This document shows, piece by piece, positions 45,422-54,507 of a stretch of 64,000 nucleotides of DNA (positions are counted from its first letter, which is position 1; each line of letters starts with the position of its first letter). The notes under the pieces were generated by a model. It was given only the letters and a program-made list of their open reading frames with translations. It ran no database searches and had not been told where the DNA came from. A program made the position numbers and the translations under genes. Location: assembly GCF_030372275.1 (NCBI RefSeq), contig NZ_JAUDDJ010000001.1. One strand, written 5' to 3'. Source of the stretch: Lawsonibacter sp900766145. GTDB taxonomy: Bacteria > Bacillota > Clostridia > Oscillospirales > Oscillospiraceae.

Positions 45422-46169
45422 GCTTCATCACGTCAGCGCCGGTTACGGCCCAAAACTGGTGGTGGAGGATATCTCTCTGGACCTGCGCCCCGGCCAGGTG
45501 CTCACCTTGCTGGGCCCCAACGGCAGTGGAAAGAGCACTCTGCTGCGCACCATCGCCGGACTTCATCCCCTGGCCGGCGGTCAAATCACCGTGGACGGCG
45601 TGCCGGCCAAAGATCTTACCCGCCGCCAGGCAGCCCAGAAAATCACCTATATGCCCCAGTCCCGCACCGTCCCCAACATTACCGCCCGGAAAATGGTGCT
45701 CCACGGCCGTTTTCCTTACCTCTCCTACCCTCGCCGCTACCGCAAGGAGGACTATGATGCCGCCCGGCGGGCCATGGAGCGCTCCGACGCCTGGGAACTG
45801 GCAGACAGCCCGGTGCAGAGTCTCAGCGGCGGCCAGCGTCAGAAGGTCTATCTGGCCATGGCCATGGCCCAGGAGACCCAGACCATCCTCATGGATGAGC
45901 CCACCACCTATCTGGACATCCAGCACCAGTTGAACCTTATGACTGTGGCCCAGCAGATGGCCCAGCAGGGCACTGCAGTGGTTTTAGTCCTTCACGACCT
46001 GTGTCTGGCTCTGCGGTTCTCCCACCGCTGCGTTCTCTTGCAGGAGGGGCGGATGGTGCAGCAGGGAACCCCGGAGGAGATTTTCCAGTCCGGCGCCCTG
46101 GACCAGGTATTTCAAGCCCGTATCTGCCGGGTGGACACCCCAGACGGCTGGCGCTACTACTACGACTGA
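45414..46169 (+). CDS. FecE/BtuD-type ABC ATPase
   Basis: This 251-residue protein has Walker A GPNGSGKST (near 33-41), Q-loop in YMPQSRTVPN, signature LSGGQRQK, Walker B ILMDEPTTYLD and the H-loop LVLHDLCLA. The pattern and small size match the ATPases of iron-chelate/B12 importers. ATG 45414 lies in the last codons of the permease gene, with GAGGCC before it. A longer frame upstream overlaps the permease and is rejected. The siroheme genes follow 14 bases later. Confidence 0.92.
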   Translation: MIELHHVSAGYGPKLVVEDISLDLRPGQVLTLLGPNGSGKSTLLRTIAGLHPLAGGQITVDGVPAKDLTRRQAAQKITYMPQSRTVPNITARKMVLHGRFPYLSYPRRYRKEDYDAARRAMERSDAWELADSPVQSLSGGQRQKVYLAMAMAQETQTILMDEPTTYLDIQHQLNLMTVAQQMAQQGTAVVLVLHDLCLALRFSHRCVLLQEGRMVQQGTPEEIFQSGALDQVFQARICRVDTPDGWRYYYD

Positions 46170-46183
46170 CAGGAGGCCCTCAC

Positions 46184-46807
46184 ATGGCCTACTTTCCTTT
46201 TTTTATCGACCTTGACCAGAAGCCGGGGCTGGTGGTGGGAGGCGGCCCGGTAGCCGCCCGGAAAATCCGCACCTTACTTCCCTACGGCCCCCGTCTGACG
46301 GTGTGTGCCCCCTCGGTTCTCCCGGAGTTGGAGGCCCTGCCCGGCCTGGCGGTACGGAAGGAACCCTTTTCTCCCGACCTGTTGGAAGGGGCGTTCTTTG
46401 TCATTGCCGCCACCGATGACCGGGAGCTGAACCGCCGTATTGCCGGGCTGTGCCGGGCGCGAAATCTCCCCGTCAATGTGGCCGACCCGGGAACGGAAAG
46501 CACCTTCCTCTTCCCATCCGTGGTACAGCGGGGCCCCATGACCATCGGCATCTCCACCGGCGGCACGAGCCCCACTGCCGCCCATGTTCTGAAAGAGCAG
46601 ATCGAGGGACTGCTCCCCGGCAATCTGGAGGAGATTCTCCTCTGGATGGACGGGATGCGGGAGGAGCTGAAGGGCAGCCCTCTGCCCCAGCCCAAGCGTT
46701 CCGCTTGCCTCTCCCGGCTTTTTGCCGCCGCCCTTCAGGCCGGCGGCCCCCTGTCCCGGGAGGAAATCCAACCTTTACTCAGCCTTGAAACGGAGGAACT
46801 TCCATGA
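46184..46807 (+). CDS. Precorrin-2 dehydrogenase (SirC/Met8/CysG N-domain)
   Basis: This 207-residue protein starts MAYFPFFIDLDQKPGLVVGG and has the NAD-binding GGGPVAARKI motif, IAATDDRELNRRI and the STGGTSPTAA region of the SirC/CysG-B family. It oxidises precorrin-2 to sirohydrochlorin. Some members also insert iron to give siroheme; this cannot be decided here. AGGAGG precedes ATG 46184. Its stop overlaps the start of the CobA-HemD fusion gene by four bases. Confidence 0.9.
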   Translation: MAYFPFFIDLDQKPGLVVGGGPVAARKIRTLLPYGPRLTVCAPSVLPELEALPGLAVRKEPFSPDLLEGAFFVIAATDDRELNRRIAGLCRARNLPVNVADPGTESTFLFPSVVQRGPMTIGISTGGTSPTAAHVLKEQIEGLLPGNLEEILLWMDGMREELKGSPLPQPKRSACLSRLFAAALQAGGPLSREEIQPLLSLETEELP

Positions 46808-48291
46808 GCCAATCTACCGGCTGTGTCTACCTCATCGGCGCAGGCTGCGGCCAGGCCGACCTTATCACCCTGCGGGGGCTGGAGCTGCTGCGCCAGTGCG
46901 ACGCGGTGGTCTACGATGACCTCATCGCCGATGAGCTGCTCCAGGCCGCTCCGCCCCAGGCCCGGCGCATCTATATGGGCAAGCGGCTGGGCCGCCACTC
47001 CGCCCCCCAAGAGGAGATCTCCCAAACCCTGGTGGAGCTGGCCGGTCATGGCCTGCGGGTGGCCCGGCTCAAGGGGGGCGACCCCTTTGTCTTTGGCCGG
47101 GGCGGCGAGGAGGCCCTGGCCCTCCAGGCGGCAGGCATCCCCTTCCAGGTAGTGCCCGGTATTTCCTCCTCCATCGCCATTCCTGCCCTGGCGGGCATCC
47201 CGGTGACCCACCGTGGGCTGAGCCGGGGCTTCCATGTGGTCACTGCCCACACCGCCCAGGGGGGACGGGATGACTTTGACCGTCTGGCCAAGCTGGAGGG
47301 CACCCTGGTGTTTCTCATGGGGCTGTCCCATCTGCGGGGGATCGCCCAGGGGCTCATAGCTGCCGGGAAATCCCCCCAAACTCCTGCCGCTGTGGTCTCC
47401 GGCGGCTGTGCCCCCCACCCGGCCACGGTACGCGCCCCGCTGGGCCAGCTGGCTGCCGCAGCGGAACAGGCGGGGGTTCAGCCCCCGGCGGTAATTGTGG
47501 TGGGAGAAACTGCCGCCCTGGATCTCACCTCTGCCGCCAAACGTCCCCTGGAGGGCATCCAAGCGGCCGTGGTGGGCACCCCCGTCCTCCAGCAGCGGCT
47601 GCACCAGGTACTGACCCCCCTGGGTGCCCGGCCCTTTGCCGTTTTGACCTCACAGTTGGAGGAGCTGCCCTGCTCGTTTGATTGGAACACCCTGTGTGAC
47701 GGTACTCCCCGCTGGGTGGTACTCACCAGCCAGAACGGCGTGGACTGCTTCTTCCGCCGTCTCAATGAGCAGCATATCGACCTGCGGCGGCTCCATGCCT
47801 GCCGCTTTGCCGCCATTGGCAAGGCCACTGCCGCCTCCCTGGCTGACCATGGCATTCAGGCCGACCTTTGTCCCCCGGTCCACACCACCCACGCTCTGGC
47901 CCAGGCTCTGGTGGAAGCCGTTCCCCAGGGTGAGCCGGTATATCTGTTCCGCTCCGCTCTTGGCTCTCCTGAGCTATACCACCGACTTGCAGAACACACC
48001 TATACAGAGGACATCCCCCTCTACACCCTCCGGGCCCCAGATGGGGACTGCACCTCTCTGTTCTCGCAGATTCAACAAAGTGACTACCTGGTATTTTCCA
48101 GTGCCAGCGGGGTTTCCTTCTTTTTGGATACGTTTGGCTCCATTCCGGAGGGCCCTGTCTGCGTGTGCATCGGTCCAGTAACCGCCCAGGCCCTGGCTTC
48201 CCACTGCAAAACTCCACCTTTGACCGCACAGGATATCTCCGCCTCCGGGATTCGGGATACCATTCTGGCCCATCGGACCGTCCACAAGTAA
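46804..48291 (+). CDS. Uroporphyrinogen-III methyltransferase/synthase fusion (CobA-HemD)
   Basis: This 495-residue protein has two domains. The N-terminal one (1-245) is SUMT: VYLIGAGCGQADLITLRGLE, LKGGDPFVFGRGGEE and VVPGISSSIA are diagnostic. The C-terminal one (250-495) is uroporphyrinogen-III synthase, with WVVLTSQNGVDCFFRRL and DYLVFSSASGVSFFLDTFG. Together they turn hydroxymethylbilane into precorrin-2. With SirC the operon makes sirohydrochlorin/siroheme; no other cob or hem genes are here. Such HemD-CobA fusions are usual in Clostridia. Confidence 0.92.
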   Translation: MSQSTGCVYLIGAGCGQADLITLRGLELLRQCDAVVYDDLIADELLQAAPPQARRIYMGKRLGRHSAPQEEISQTLVELAGHGLRVARLKGGDPFVFGRGGEEALALQAAGIPFQVVPGISSSIAIPALAGIPVTHRGLSRGFHVVTAHTAQGGRDDFDRLAKLEGTLVFLMGLSHLRGIAQGLIAAGKSPQTPAAVVSGGCAPHPATVRAPLGQLAAAAEQAGVQPPAVIVVGETAALDLTSAAKRPLEGIQAAVVGTPVLQQRLHQVLTPLGARPFAVLTSQLEELPCSFDWNTLCDGTPRWVVLTSQNGVDCFFRRLNEQHIDLRRLHACRFAAIGKATAASLADHGIQADLCPPVHTTHALAQALVEAVPQGEPVYLFRSALGSPELYHRLAEHTYTEDIPLYTLRAPDGDCTSLFSQIQQSDYLVFSSASGVSFFLDTFGSIPEGPVCVCIGPVTAQALASHCKTPPLTAQDISASGIRDTILAHRTVHK

Positions 48292-48316
48292 ATCAACACT
48301 TGATTCTCCAGACGCA

Positions 48317-48356
48317 AAGCGGGACGCACAGTTTGTGCGGCCCGCTTGATGTTTTT
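48317..48356 (+). terminator. Intrinsic terminator of the importer-siroheme operon
   Basis: AAGCGGG (48317-48323) pairs with CCCGCTT (48341-48347) and CGCACA (48325-48330) with TGTGCG (48334-48339), then TTTTT. Confidence 0.8.
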
Positions 48357-48364
48357 CTGTTTAT

Positions 48365-48892
48365 CTATTTATTCGGCTGCGTCTCATCCCTCTGCACTCC
48401 CTCTTCATTTGGCTGTGTCTGCTGGTTTGGAAATCCGGCATGGAACTGTTCCTGGTACGGCTGGAATTGCTCCATCTGAAACTCCATCTGCTCCTGAAGC
48501 TGGGAGTAGGCGGATTGGCTCAAAAAGGAAGAGAGCAGATTGAGCAGGAGAAAGGCGGCCAGGATATAGAGCAAAGCGGATTTGCGGAAAACCGGCCCTC
48601 TGCCCTGCCGGCTGTTCCAGCCGAAGGGACTGTAAAAGTCGTACACATCCTGCCCATATTCCGGACCACGCCAGGTATTCTGCTGCCCACCGTAACCATA
48701 GGCGGAGTTGACCCGACCGGGATTTTTGATCTGCTCATAGGCCGCGTTGATCTCATTCATTTTCTCCGCTGCCGCTGCATTGCCCGGATTCAGATCGGGA
48801 TGATACTGTTTTGCCAGCTTCCGATAGGCCTTTTTGATCTCCTCTTCGGAAGCATCTTGGGAGACGCCAAGTACGTGATAGGGATCGTTCAT
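48365..48892 (-). CDS. J-domain (DnaJ-like) membrane-anchored protein
   Basis: This 175-residue protein has an N-terminal J domain (1-65) with the HPD motif in KLAKQYHPDLNP. A Gly/aromatic linker (about 70-100) leads to one membrane segment (ALLYILAAFLLLNLLSSFL), then a Gln-rich, charged tail (SQLQEQMEFQMEQFQPYQEQ and on). J domains stimulate Hsp70 ATPase; the membrane anchor suggests recruitment of DnaK to the membrane. ATG 48892 is chosen because GGAGGGG lies just upstream and MNDPYHVLGV matches J-domain starts. It is a specialised type III J protein, not the general chaperone DnaJ. Confidence 0.85.
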   Translation of the reverse strand: MNDPYHVLGVSQDASEEEIKKAYRKLAKQYHPDLNPGNAAAAEKMNEINAAYEQIKNPGRVNSAYGYGGQQNTWRGPEYGQDVYDFYSPFGWNSRQGRGPVFRKSALLYILAAFLLLNLLSSFLSQSAYSQLQEQMEFQMEQFQPYQEQFHAGFPNQQTQPNEEGVQRDETQPNK

Positions 48893-48961
48893 TCTTTTCC
48901 CCTCCACTCGTTTAAAACCTTATTGCGGCTTTTCATATGGACTTGCCCCTTTGTCATCCAT

Positions 48962-50764
48962 CTACTTATTCCAAAACCACAGGTCCATATCATATTTGAA
49001 CGTACGGTAATTCTGCATGGTGCACTCATACGTATACTGGCGGATCAGTTCACCGTCCGCGTCGTATTCCCCAAACACCATGGCCATACCGCTGTTGACG
49101 ACCCAGTGGTCGCTGTTCTCACAGAGCGAGCCGTTAGATACAATGCTGGAGTACGGCACATCGAAGCTGGATTGCAGAGAGTATGTCCCTGCGTTTTCAT
49201 CGATGCGATAGACATAGACCTGGCTGGTGATCTCCCCGGAGCCATAGAGGTCGGTACCCACACTCTCGTCCACCTCCAACGCGATGTCGCGGCTGCTGGT
49301 TGACCAGTAGTTGTTGTTATGGAGAGACAGGTAATATACCCCGTCCTCCTCACCGTCTGCGTAGTATTCCACGCAGTGCTGGCCATACTGGAGCACAAAA
49401 TCTCCCTCCTGGGTCAAACATTTGTCGCTGTAAGGGGTGTCCTGCCAGATGCTTTCATCCCCCAGCAGCCAGTCAATTTCCGGCTTGTCATGCAGGCCGG
49501 ACACTTTTAGGATGGAGGATGTCTCTCTGGAGGAAAGGATTACGCTGTCCTCCTCCGCAAGATATACCAAACTGTTGAGATGGATCCAGTCCCGCTCCCC
49601 CGCCTGCCAGAAAAACGCGTCACTTGGACTGACTGCCCGGGTCGTCTCATAATAGGGCTGCATCAGTGCGCTGAAATTGATCAGCTCCGTGACCTGCCCA
49701 GTCTCCAGATCAATGGAAAGCAGGCGGTCCTCCACCGTTTCATTTCCCCGCTCCTCAGCCAGGGCAAGCACTTCTCCATCAGCGCCAAACCCAATGTCGT
49801 GATGCAGGTCATACTCACCCAGATCATAGATTTGGGTCACCTGCCCCAGGCCGTTGATTTTTGCAAGCTTTGAGGAGGATACGCAGGTGATGATCTCATT
49901 TTCATAAAACAGCAGCCGGTCCAACCCATAGCCTTCCAGCACCATCTCATAGCGCAGGACTCCGTCGTTATCAAAGAAGAAGCCATAGCCCAGATAGCCG
50001 TTTACCCGCATCATGGTAAACAGACCGTCTGACGGTTCCTGACTGGAGCTGCCCTCGGTCACCTCCAGCCGGGTGTCATAGCCGGATTTTGTCTCAGGCA
50101 TCTCAACCGTAAAGCGGACTACTTGTCTTGTATTGCCCCAGCTGCCGGTGACCGTCATGGTGACCTCATTGGTCTCTCCGGGGACAAGCCCGATCATCTG
50201 GAATTCATGGGTCTTGGAATACTCCTCACCGGATATATCGGCAGCCTGAGCCGTATAGTCCGGAATATCGCTGTCCGCCACATGAATGGTGTAGCTGATC
50301 TTCGTATCTACGTCGGTTTCAAAATAAAAATACAGGCCATTACTCCCGGTGCCATAGGGATTTAAAATGGCCAAAGGCTGAGTGGCCGACCAGGTCACAT
50401 CGTCCAAAGTTTTCAGCTCTTCGATCACCTGGTACAGCCGCTGCTGCACCTGCAGGTCATAATATGTAAAGCCTTCGGACTGGATATCCTGAGGCACCAG
50501 TTGAAGGGCGTTGAGCCCATCTCCCAGATTGGCCTGTGTAATGTCAACTTCCCACTCTGTACTCCGGTTAATGATGCTCCCGGTATCAAAGGACCAGTCT
50601 GTACGCACCGCCTGCTCCTGTGCGGTGAAGGATTTCGATATCTCAATCACCAGAAACGGGATCAGGCACGCCAGCAGCACCACAATTCCAAACACCAGCA
50701 GAAGAATTTGTTTCTTTTTCTTTGTCAACATACGCTTTACCTGCCGCCTCACTCTATATAACAT
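48962..50764 (-). CDS. Arylsulfate sulfotransferase (ASST), membrane-anchored
   Basis: This 600-residue protein has a Lys-rich start and one N-terminal span (QILLLVFGIVVLLACLIPFL). An immunoglobulin-like N-domain and a beta-propeller follow, with YDLHHDIGFGADGEVLALAE, RDWIHLNSLVYL, VILSSRETSSILKV and YGQHCVEYY. These blocks match bacterial ASSTs, whose catalytic histidine takes sulfate from a phenolic sulfate and passes it to another phenol without PAPS. The gene overlaps the TauE/SafE exporter gene by 11 bases. Gut bacterial ASSTs act on conjugated phenols. An internal start at about 50731 is possible. Confidence 0.85.
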   Translation of the reverse strand: MLYRVRRQVKRMLTKKKKQILLLVFGIVVLLACLIPFLVIEISKSFTAQEQAVRTDWSFDTGSIINRSTEWEVDITQANLGDGLNALQLVPQDIQSEGFTYYDLQVQQRLYQVIEELKTLDDVTWSATQPLAILNPYGTGSNGLYFYFETDVDTKISYTIHVADSDIPDYTAQAADISGEEYSKTHEFQMIGLVPGETNEVTMTVTGSWGNTRQVVRFTVEMPETKSGYDTRLEVTEGSSSQEPSDGLFTMMRVNGYLGYGFFFDNDGVLRYEMVLEGYGLDRLLFYENEIITCVSSSKLAKINGLGQVTQIYDLGEYDLHHDIGFGADGEVLALAEERGNETVEDRLLSIDLETGQVTELINFSALMQPYYETTRAVSPSDAFFWQAGERDWIHLNSLVYLAEEDSVILSSRETSSILKVSGLHDKPEIDWLLGDESIWQDTPYSDKCLTQEGDFVLQYGQHCVEYYADGEEDGVYYLSLHNNNYWSTSSRDIALEVDESVGTDLYGSGEITSQVYVYRIDENAGTYSLQSSFDVPYSSIVSNGSLCENSDHWVVNSGMAMVFGEYDADGELIRQYTYECTMQNYRTFKYDMDLWFWNK

Positions 50765-51530
50765 TGACCACCAACAGGAGTGTCCCCAACGAGGTAAGGA
50801 TCATTCCCGTCCACCGATTCAGTGCAATGGGACTGGATCGGGCCGCAACCTTAGCGGCCCCCTGTGCCCAAACCAAGGTAAAAATCATACACAGGACCAG
50901 CAGCCTGAGGTTTGGAGCATCCCCCAGGGCAAAATGGCTGATGGCCCCGGTCAGTGCGGAAAACGTCATCACAAACACACTGGTGCCTACTGCGGTTTTC
51001 AGCTCATATCCCAGCAGCATGGTCAGCACCATCAGCATCATCATGCCGCCGCCCGCTCCGAAAAAGCCGCAGATCAGCCCAACCAACGCCCCTCCGGCCA
51101 GTCCATCACATATTTGTTGTGCTCCGGAACGTTTGCGCATGGTATCTTTGGGTGCGAGGATGGGGAAAAACAAGAACCGCACACCGAGAACCCAAGTCAT
51201 GAAGATAGAGAAACCGCCCAGTGTACTGCTCTCTACATAGGAGGAAAGCCAGCTCCCCACCACTGTCATGCTCAGCACTCCGATCATCATGGCAATTCCG
51301 TTCCTTATGTCCACACAGCCATTTTTTGCATAGGTCCTGGCACTTGCCGCACTGGCCAGCACATCACTGGCCAATGCAATGCCGATGGCCTGGTAAGCGG
51401 GAACACCCAGGAATACCACCAGCATAGGGGTGATAACCGTAGCGGCGCTTAATCCGGCAAAGCCCGTTCCCAACCCCGCTCCGGCTCCTGCCAGAAAGCA
51501 TATCAGAATTTCAAACCCAACCTGGCTCAA
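50754..51530 (-). CDS. TauE/SafE-family membrane exporter
   Basis: This 258-residue protein has seven to eight spans. It starts MSQVGFEILICFLAGAGAGL, with GFAGLSAATVITPMLVVFLG and GLICGFFGAGGGMMMLMVLT as the two glycine-rich repeats of the TauE/SafE (DUF81) family. Members export sulfite, sulfoacetate or related anions. The overlap with the ASST gene downstream indicates a coupled sulfur-related role, perhaps moving sulfonated or sulfated products. The actual substrate is not known. An OmpR-type two-component pair is divergent from it. Confidence 0.85.
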   Translation of the reverse strand: MSQVGFEILICFLAGAGAGLGTGFAGLSAATVITPMLVVFLGVPAYQAIGIALASDVLASAASARTYAKNGCVDIRNGIAMMIGVLSMTVVGSWLSSYVESSTLGGFSIFMTWVLGVRFLFFPILAPKDTMRKRSGAQQICDGLAGGALVGLICGFFGAGGGMMMLMVLTMLLGYELKTAVGTSVFVMTFSALTGAISHFALGDAPNLRLLVLCMIFTLVWAQGAAKVAARSSPIALNRWTGMILTSLGTLLLVVNVI

Positions 51531-51687
51531 AATATGGTTCTCCCTTCTGCGGCGCTCATCTCTGTTGCACAGCTGCCACGTTTGCAGATATAATAGACTA
51601 AAAAGCTTGACCCGTCCCTTTTTGGCAACGTTCGGCCCAAGCTGCCCATTTCTGCTTATTCAACATACCAGACGAACCTAAAGTGCC

Positions 51688-51780
51688 GCTAAAGATTCCC
51701 TCGCATTCTTTGCCCAGGAACTCTGAGATTTTCCAACTCAGATTTGTTACCGCTGCCCCCATCTTTAGCTTGTCTTTAGC
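51688..51780. promoter_or_regulatory. Repeated octamer, likely response-regulator binding sites
   Basis: TCTTTAGC occurs twice directly at 51762-51769 and 51773-51780, an 11-bp period typical for OmpR/PhoB dimers, and once inverted (GCTAAAGA) at 51688-51695. The sites lie 42 bases before the two-component operon and in the shared gap with the TauE/ASST pair. Autoregulation, and perhaps control of the exporter, is likely. The rest of the 291-base gap shows nothing distinct. Confidence 0.6.
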
Positions 51781-51821
51781 GTAGTATGTTTATATGTCAT
51801 TATCATTTGGAGGTGAAGTGC

Positions 51822-52496
51822 ATGAAGTTGCTGGTCGCGGAAGACGATCCCAAGCTACTGAAATCACTGGTACATATTTTGGAACATAATCGATTCAGCG
51901 TGGACGGCGTATCCAACGGAGAAGACGCCTTGGAATATGGAGAAACCGGTGAGTACGACGGGCTGATTTTGGATATCATGATGCCCGGTTTGGACGGACT
52001 GGAGGTGCTCCAGCGCCTGCGGCGAAAAGGGATTCAAACACCGGCACTGTTTCTCACCGCCCGCACGGAGATCTCACAGCGGGTAGAGGGCTTAGACGCC
52101 GGTGCAGACGACTATTTGCCAAAACCCTTTGCCACCGCAGAACTTTTGGCTCGCATTCGGGCTATGCTTCGCCGTAAGGACACCTATCTGCCCGACCTGC
52201 TCTCTATCGGTCCGGTCACTCTCAACCGCTCCACCTACCAGTTAAGCTGCCAGAATAAGATACAGTCCCTCAGCGGCAAGGAGTTTCAAATTTTAGAGAT
52301 GATGATGCAGGCGCCTGGAACCATCATTCCCACCGACCGCTTTATCACTCATCTCTGGGGCTGGGATACCAATGTGGACACCAGCGTGGTGTGGGTACAC
52401 ATCTCGAACCTGCGCAAGAAAATCAGTGCCATCGGTGCGCCCATGGAGATCCGCTTTGTCCGCAACGCCGGCTATGTGTTGGAGGTCAAACCGTGA
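51822..52496 (+). CDS. OmpR-family response regulator
   Basis: This 224-residue protein has a receiver domain with Asp51 in LILDIMMPGLDGLE and Lys in DYLPKPF. A winged-helix DNA-binding domain follows, with LSGKEFQILEMMMQAPG and VVWVHISNLRKKISAIGA. ATG 51822 follows GGAGGTG. Its TGA overlaps the GTG start of the kinase, so the pair is translated together. The divergent TauE/ASST genes share the promoter region and are possible targets. Confidence 0.93.
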   Translation: MKLLVAEDDPKLLKSLVHILEHNRFSVDGVSNGEDALEYGETGEYDGLILDIMMPGLDGLEVLQRLRRKGIQTPALFLTARTEISQRVEGLDAGADDYLPKPFATAELLARIRAMLRRKDTYLPDLLSIGPVTLNRSTYQLSCQNKIQSLSGKEFQILEMMMQAPGTIIPTDRFITHLWGWDTNVDTSVVWVHISNLRKKISAIGAPMEIRFVRNAGYVLEVKP

Positions 52497-53719
52497 TTGG
52501 AAATCTGCGCAAAAAATTTATCTTCATCAGCACCATCTCCATCTTTGCCGTGTTTTCCATCATTCTCTCCCTTCTTCTGGTGCTTACCAGGGTACAGATG
52601 AACCGCACGCTGGATATGCTCACCAACACCATCGCAGAAAACAACGGTTTTTTCCCGGAATTTGATTCCTCCAAACCACATACTCCCTCTCTGTTTTCCT
52701 ATTCCAACACCATTACGGAAGAGACCCGGTTCAGCACCCGGTTCTTTACGATCTGGCTTAACGAGCAGCAGGAAGTAACCGATGTCAATATAGATTCCGT
52801 CTCTACCATCTCCCAGTCTGAGGTGGAGCAATATGTGTTGGAGGCCATGGACAGTCCAAAAGAGCGGGGCTGGGTCTCGGAATATCGCTATAAAATTACA
52901 TCCACCGAAGATGGCTGGTTTCTTGTATTCGTCAATGGTGCCATGTACCAGACTACCACAAACCGCCTTCTGTTCACCGTATTTCTGATTCTGCTGGGAA
53001 GCGCAGTGCTGATTCTGACTCTGACCGTAATTATTTCCAAGAAGGTCGTGCGCCCGATGGCGGAAAGCTACGAGAAGCAAAAGCAGTTTATCACCGACGC
53101 CAACCATGAGCTGAAAACCCCGCTCACGCTGATTTTGTCCAATCTGGATATTCTGGAATCGGAATATGGCAAAAATGAATGGTTGGATGATATCCGCGGC
53201 GAGGGGGAACGTATGGGGCTGCTGATCAACCAGCTGGTCACCTTGTCCCGCATGGATGAGAGCAATGCCCGCCTTCTCTCTGCTGATTTTGACCTGAGCA
53301 GTGCAATCAACGACACGGTCTCTGAATTTCAGTGTCTGGCGGAGGAGCGGGGCCATACCCTCTTCAGCGATATCACCCCGTCCATCTCCTACCATGGGGA
53401 TGAGGCACTCATCCGTAAACTGGCTGCCATTCTGCTGGACAACGCAGTGAAATACTGCGATGCCGGCGGAGAGATTCAGGTCCGTCTCTACCAGCGGCGG
53501 CATCCCGTTCTGATTGTGGAGAACACCTACGCCGAGGTGGACACGTTGGAACTGGATCGGCTATTTGATCGATTCTACCGCGCCGATCGAGTCCGAACTT
53601 TTTCCGGCAGCTTTGGGGTCGGACTGTCCATCGCCCAATCCATCGTCAAAAGCCATCGCAGCACCATTAGCGCCTACAAAAAAGAGGGTCTGATTGGGTT
53701 CCGCGTCAATTTGAAATAG
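52493..53719 (+). CDS. Sensor histidine kinase
   Basis: This roughly 408-residue protein has a first span at 9-33, an outer sensor loop (about 35-155), a second span at about 158-182, then HisKA with phospho-acceptor His205 in DANHELKTPLTLILSNLDIL. An HATPase domain ends it, though glycine boxes are slightly divergent (RADRVRTFSGSFGVGLSIA). No HAMP is evident. The GTG start at 52493 overlaps the response-regulator stop and has GGAGG seven bases upstream. It is the partner of the OmpR-type regulator; the signal is unknown. Confidence 0.92.
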   Translation: MIGNLRKKFIFISTISIFAVFSIILSLLLVLTRVQMNRTLDMLTNTIAENNGFFPEFDSSKPHTPSLFSYSNTITEETRFSTRFFTIWLNEQQEVTDVNIDSVSTISQSEVEQYVLEAMDSPKERGWVSEYRYKITSTEDGWFLVFVNGAMYQTTTNRLLFTVFLILLGSAVLILTLTVIISKKVVRPMAESYEKQKQFITDANHELKTPLTLILSNLDILESEYGKNEWLDDIRGEGERMGLLINQLVTLSRMDESNARLLSADFDLSSAINDTVSEFQCLAEERGHTLFSDITPSISYHGDEALIRKLAAILLDNAVKYCDAGGEIQVRLYQRRHPVLIVENTYAEVDTLELDRLFDRFYRADRVRTFSGSFGVGLSIAQSIVKSHRSTISAYKKEGLIGFRVNLK

Positions 53720-54272
53720 TCTGCACCACCACAAAACAATATCCTGCACAAACCCAATGGGACCTCCCAATCCGTGAGGACTGGCCCATTTGGAATAGGC
53801 AAAGTCCTGCTCCACTGCTTTCGGCATCACGATTTTATCAATGCAGACTTTCTCCCCAGGCAGCTCCCACAGCAGACAGTATTTAAAGCTCCCATTTTTG
53901 CTTTTGAAAGCATTTTACTTGGGCTTCACAAGTCTCAGGACCAACTGAAAATCCAGGACCTGTATAGTGGTTAAGCTTAGCAAAGCGGTGTGAATTCACC
54001 TAGAGAGATTTTATAAACAGCTTGTTAAATCATCTTCTTGATTCATCCCTCCAAATAGATGTTCTCGTTTTCTCTGCTCAAAGTTGCAGCTTACCATGGT
54101 TTCTTAAACTATTCTACAAAGCGAATAATCCGAACCTGTCTCTTAATAGAAACAGATTCGGATTATTTTGTGGTTTAAAACATCAAGGCGCTGTAGATAC
54201 TGCAGTTTTCAGCTTTGCACCCAAAAGCAAAGTGTCGGAACGAGTGGATGGTACCTTTTACGCCACGAGCAT
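53720..54272. other. Long gene-poor gap
   Basis: No convincing gene lies in these 553 bases between the kinase and tRNA-Leu. One minus-strand open stretch near 53750-53910 (KAVEQDFAYSKWASPHGLGG) reads like protein, but it has no proper start or family, and may be a gene remnant. A hairpin terminator lies at 54124-54168. Confidence 0.4.
54124..54169 (+). terminator. Hairpin terminator in the gap
   Basis: AATAATCCGAA (54124-54134) pairs with TTCGGATTATT (54157-54167), with CTGT/ACAG extending inside and TTTT after. It could end transcription from the two-component operon. Confidence 0.6.
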
Positions 54273-54309
54273 AAAAAATGTTGGAGCAAAGCGAACTTTA
54301 CTCCAACAT
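54273..54309 (-). terminator. Terminator directly after tRNA-Leu
   Basis: On the minus strand ATGTTGGAG (54309-54301) pairs with CTCCAACAT (54286-54278), followed by a T-run (54277-54273). The stem starts at the last tRNA base. Confidence 0.8.
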
Positions 54310-54393
54310 GGTACGGGTAGTGGGGGTCGAACCCACACGAATCGCTTCACAGGAACCTAAATCCTGCGCGTCTGCCAATTCCGCCATACCCGC
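54309..54393 (-). tRNA. tRNA-Leu (anticodon UAG)
   Basis: This 85-nt minus-strand tRNA starts GCGGGTATGGCGGAATTGGC and has encoded CCA. The anticodon stem CAGGA/TCCTG holds loop TTTAGGT with anticodon TAG (UAG), reading CUN leucine codons. It has a long variable arm, as expected for leucine, and a T arm with GGTTCGACCC. Confidence 0.95.
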
Positions 54394-54507
54394 ATATAAC
54401 TTTTCCTTCGGCTGATATTCTACAATTACTGAGCCCTGTGCTCAGTACATATAATCATACCCAACCACCGAAAAAAAGTCAATGAAAACTAATCGTCAAA
54501 AATCTAG

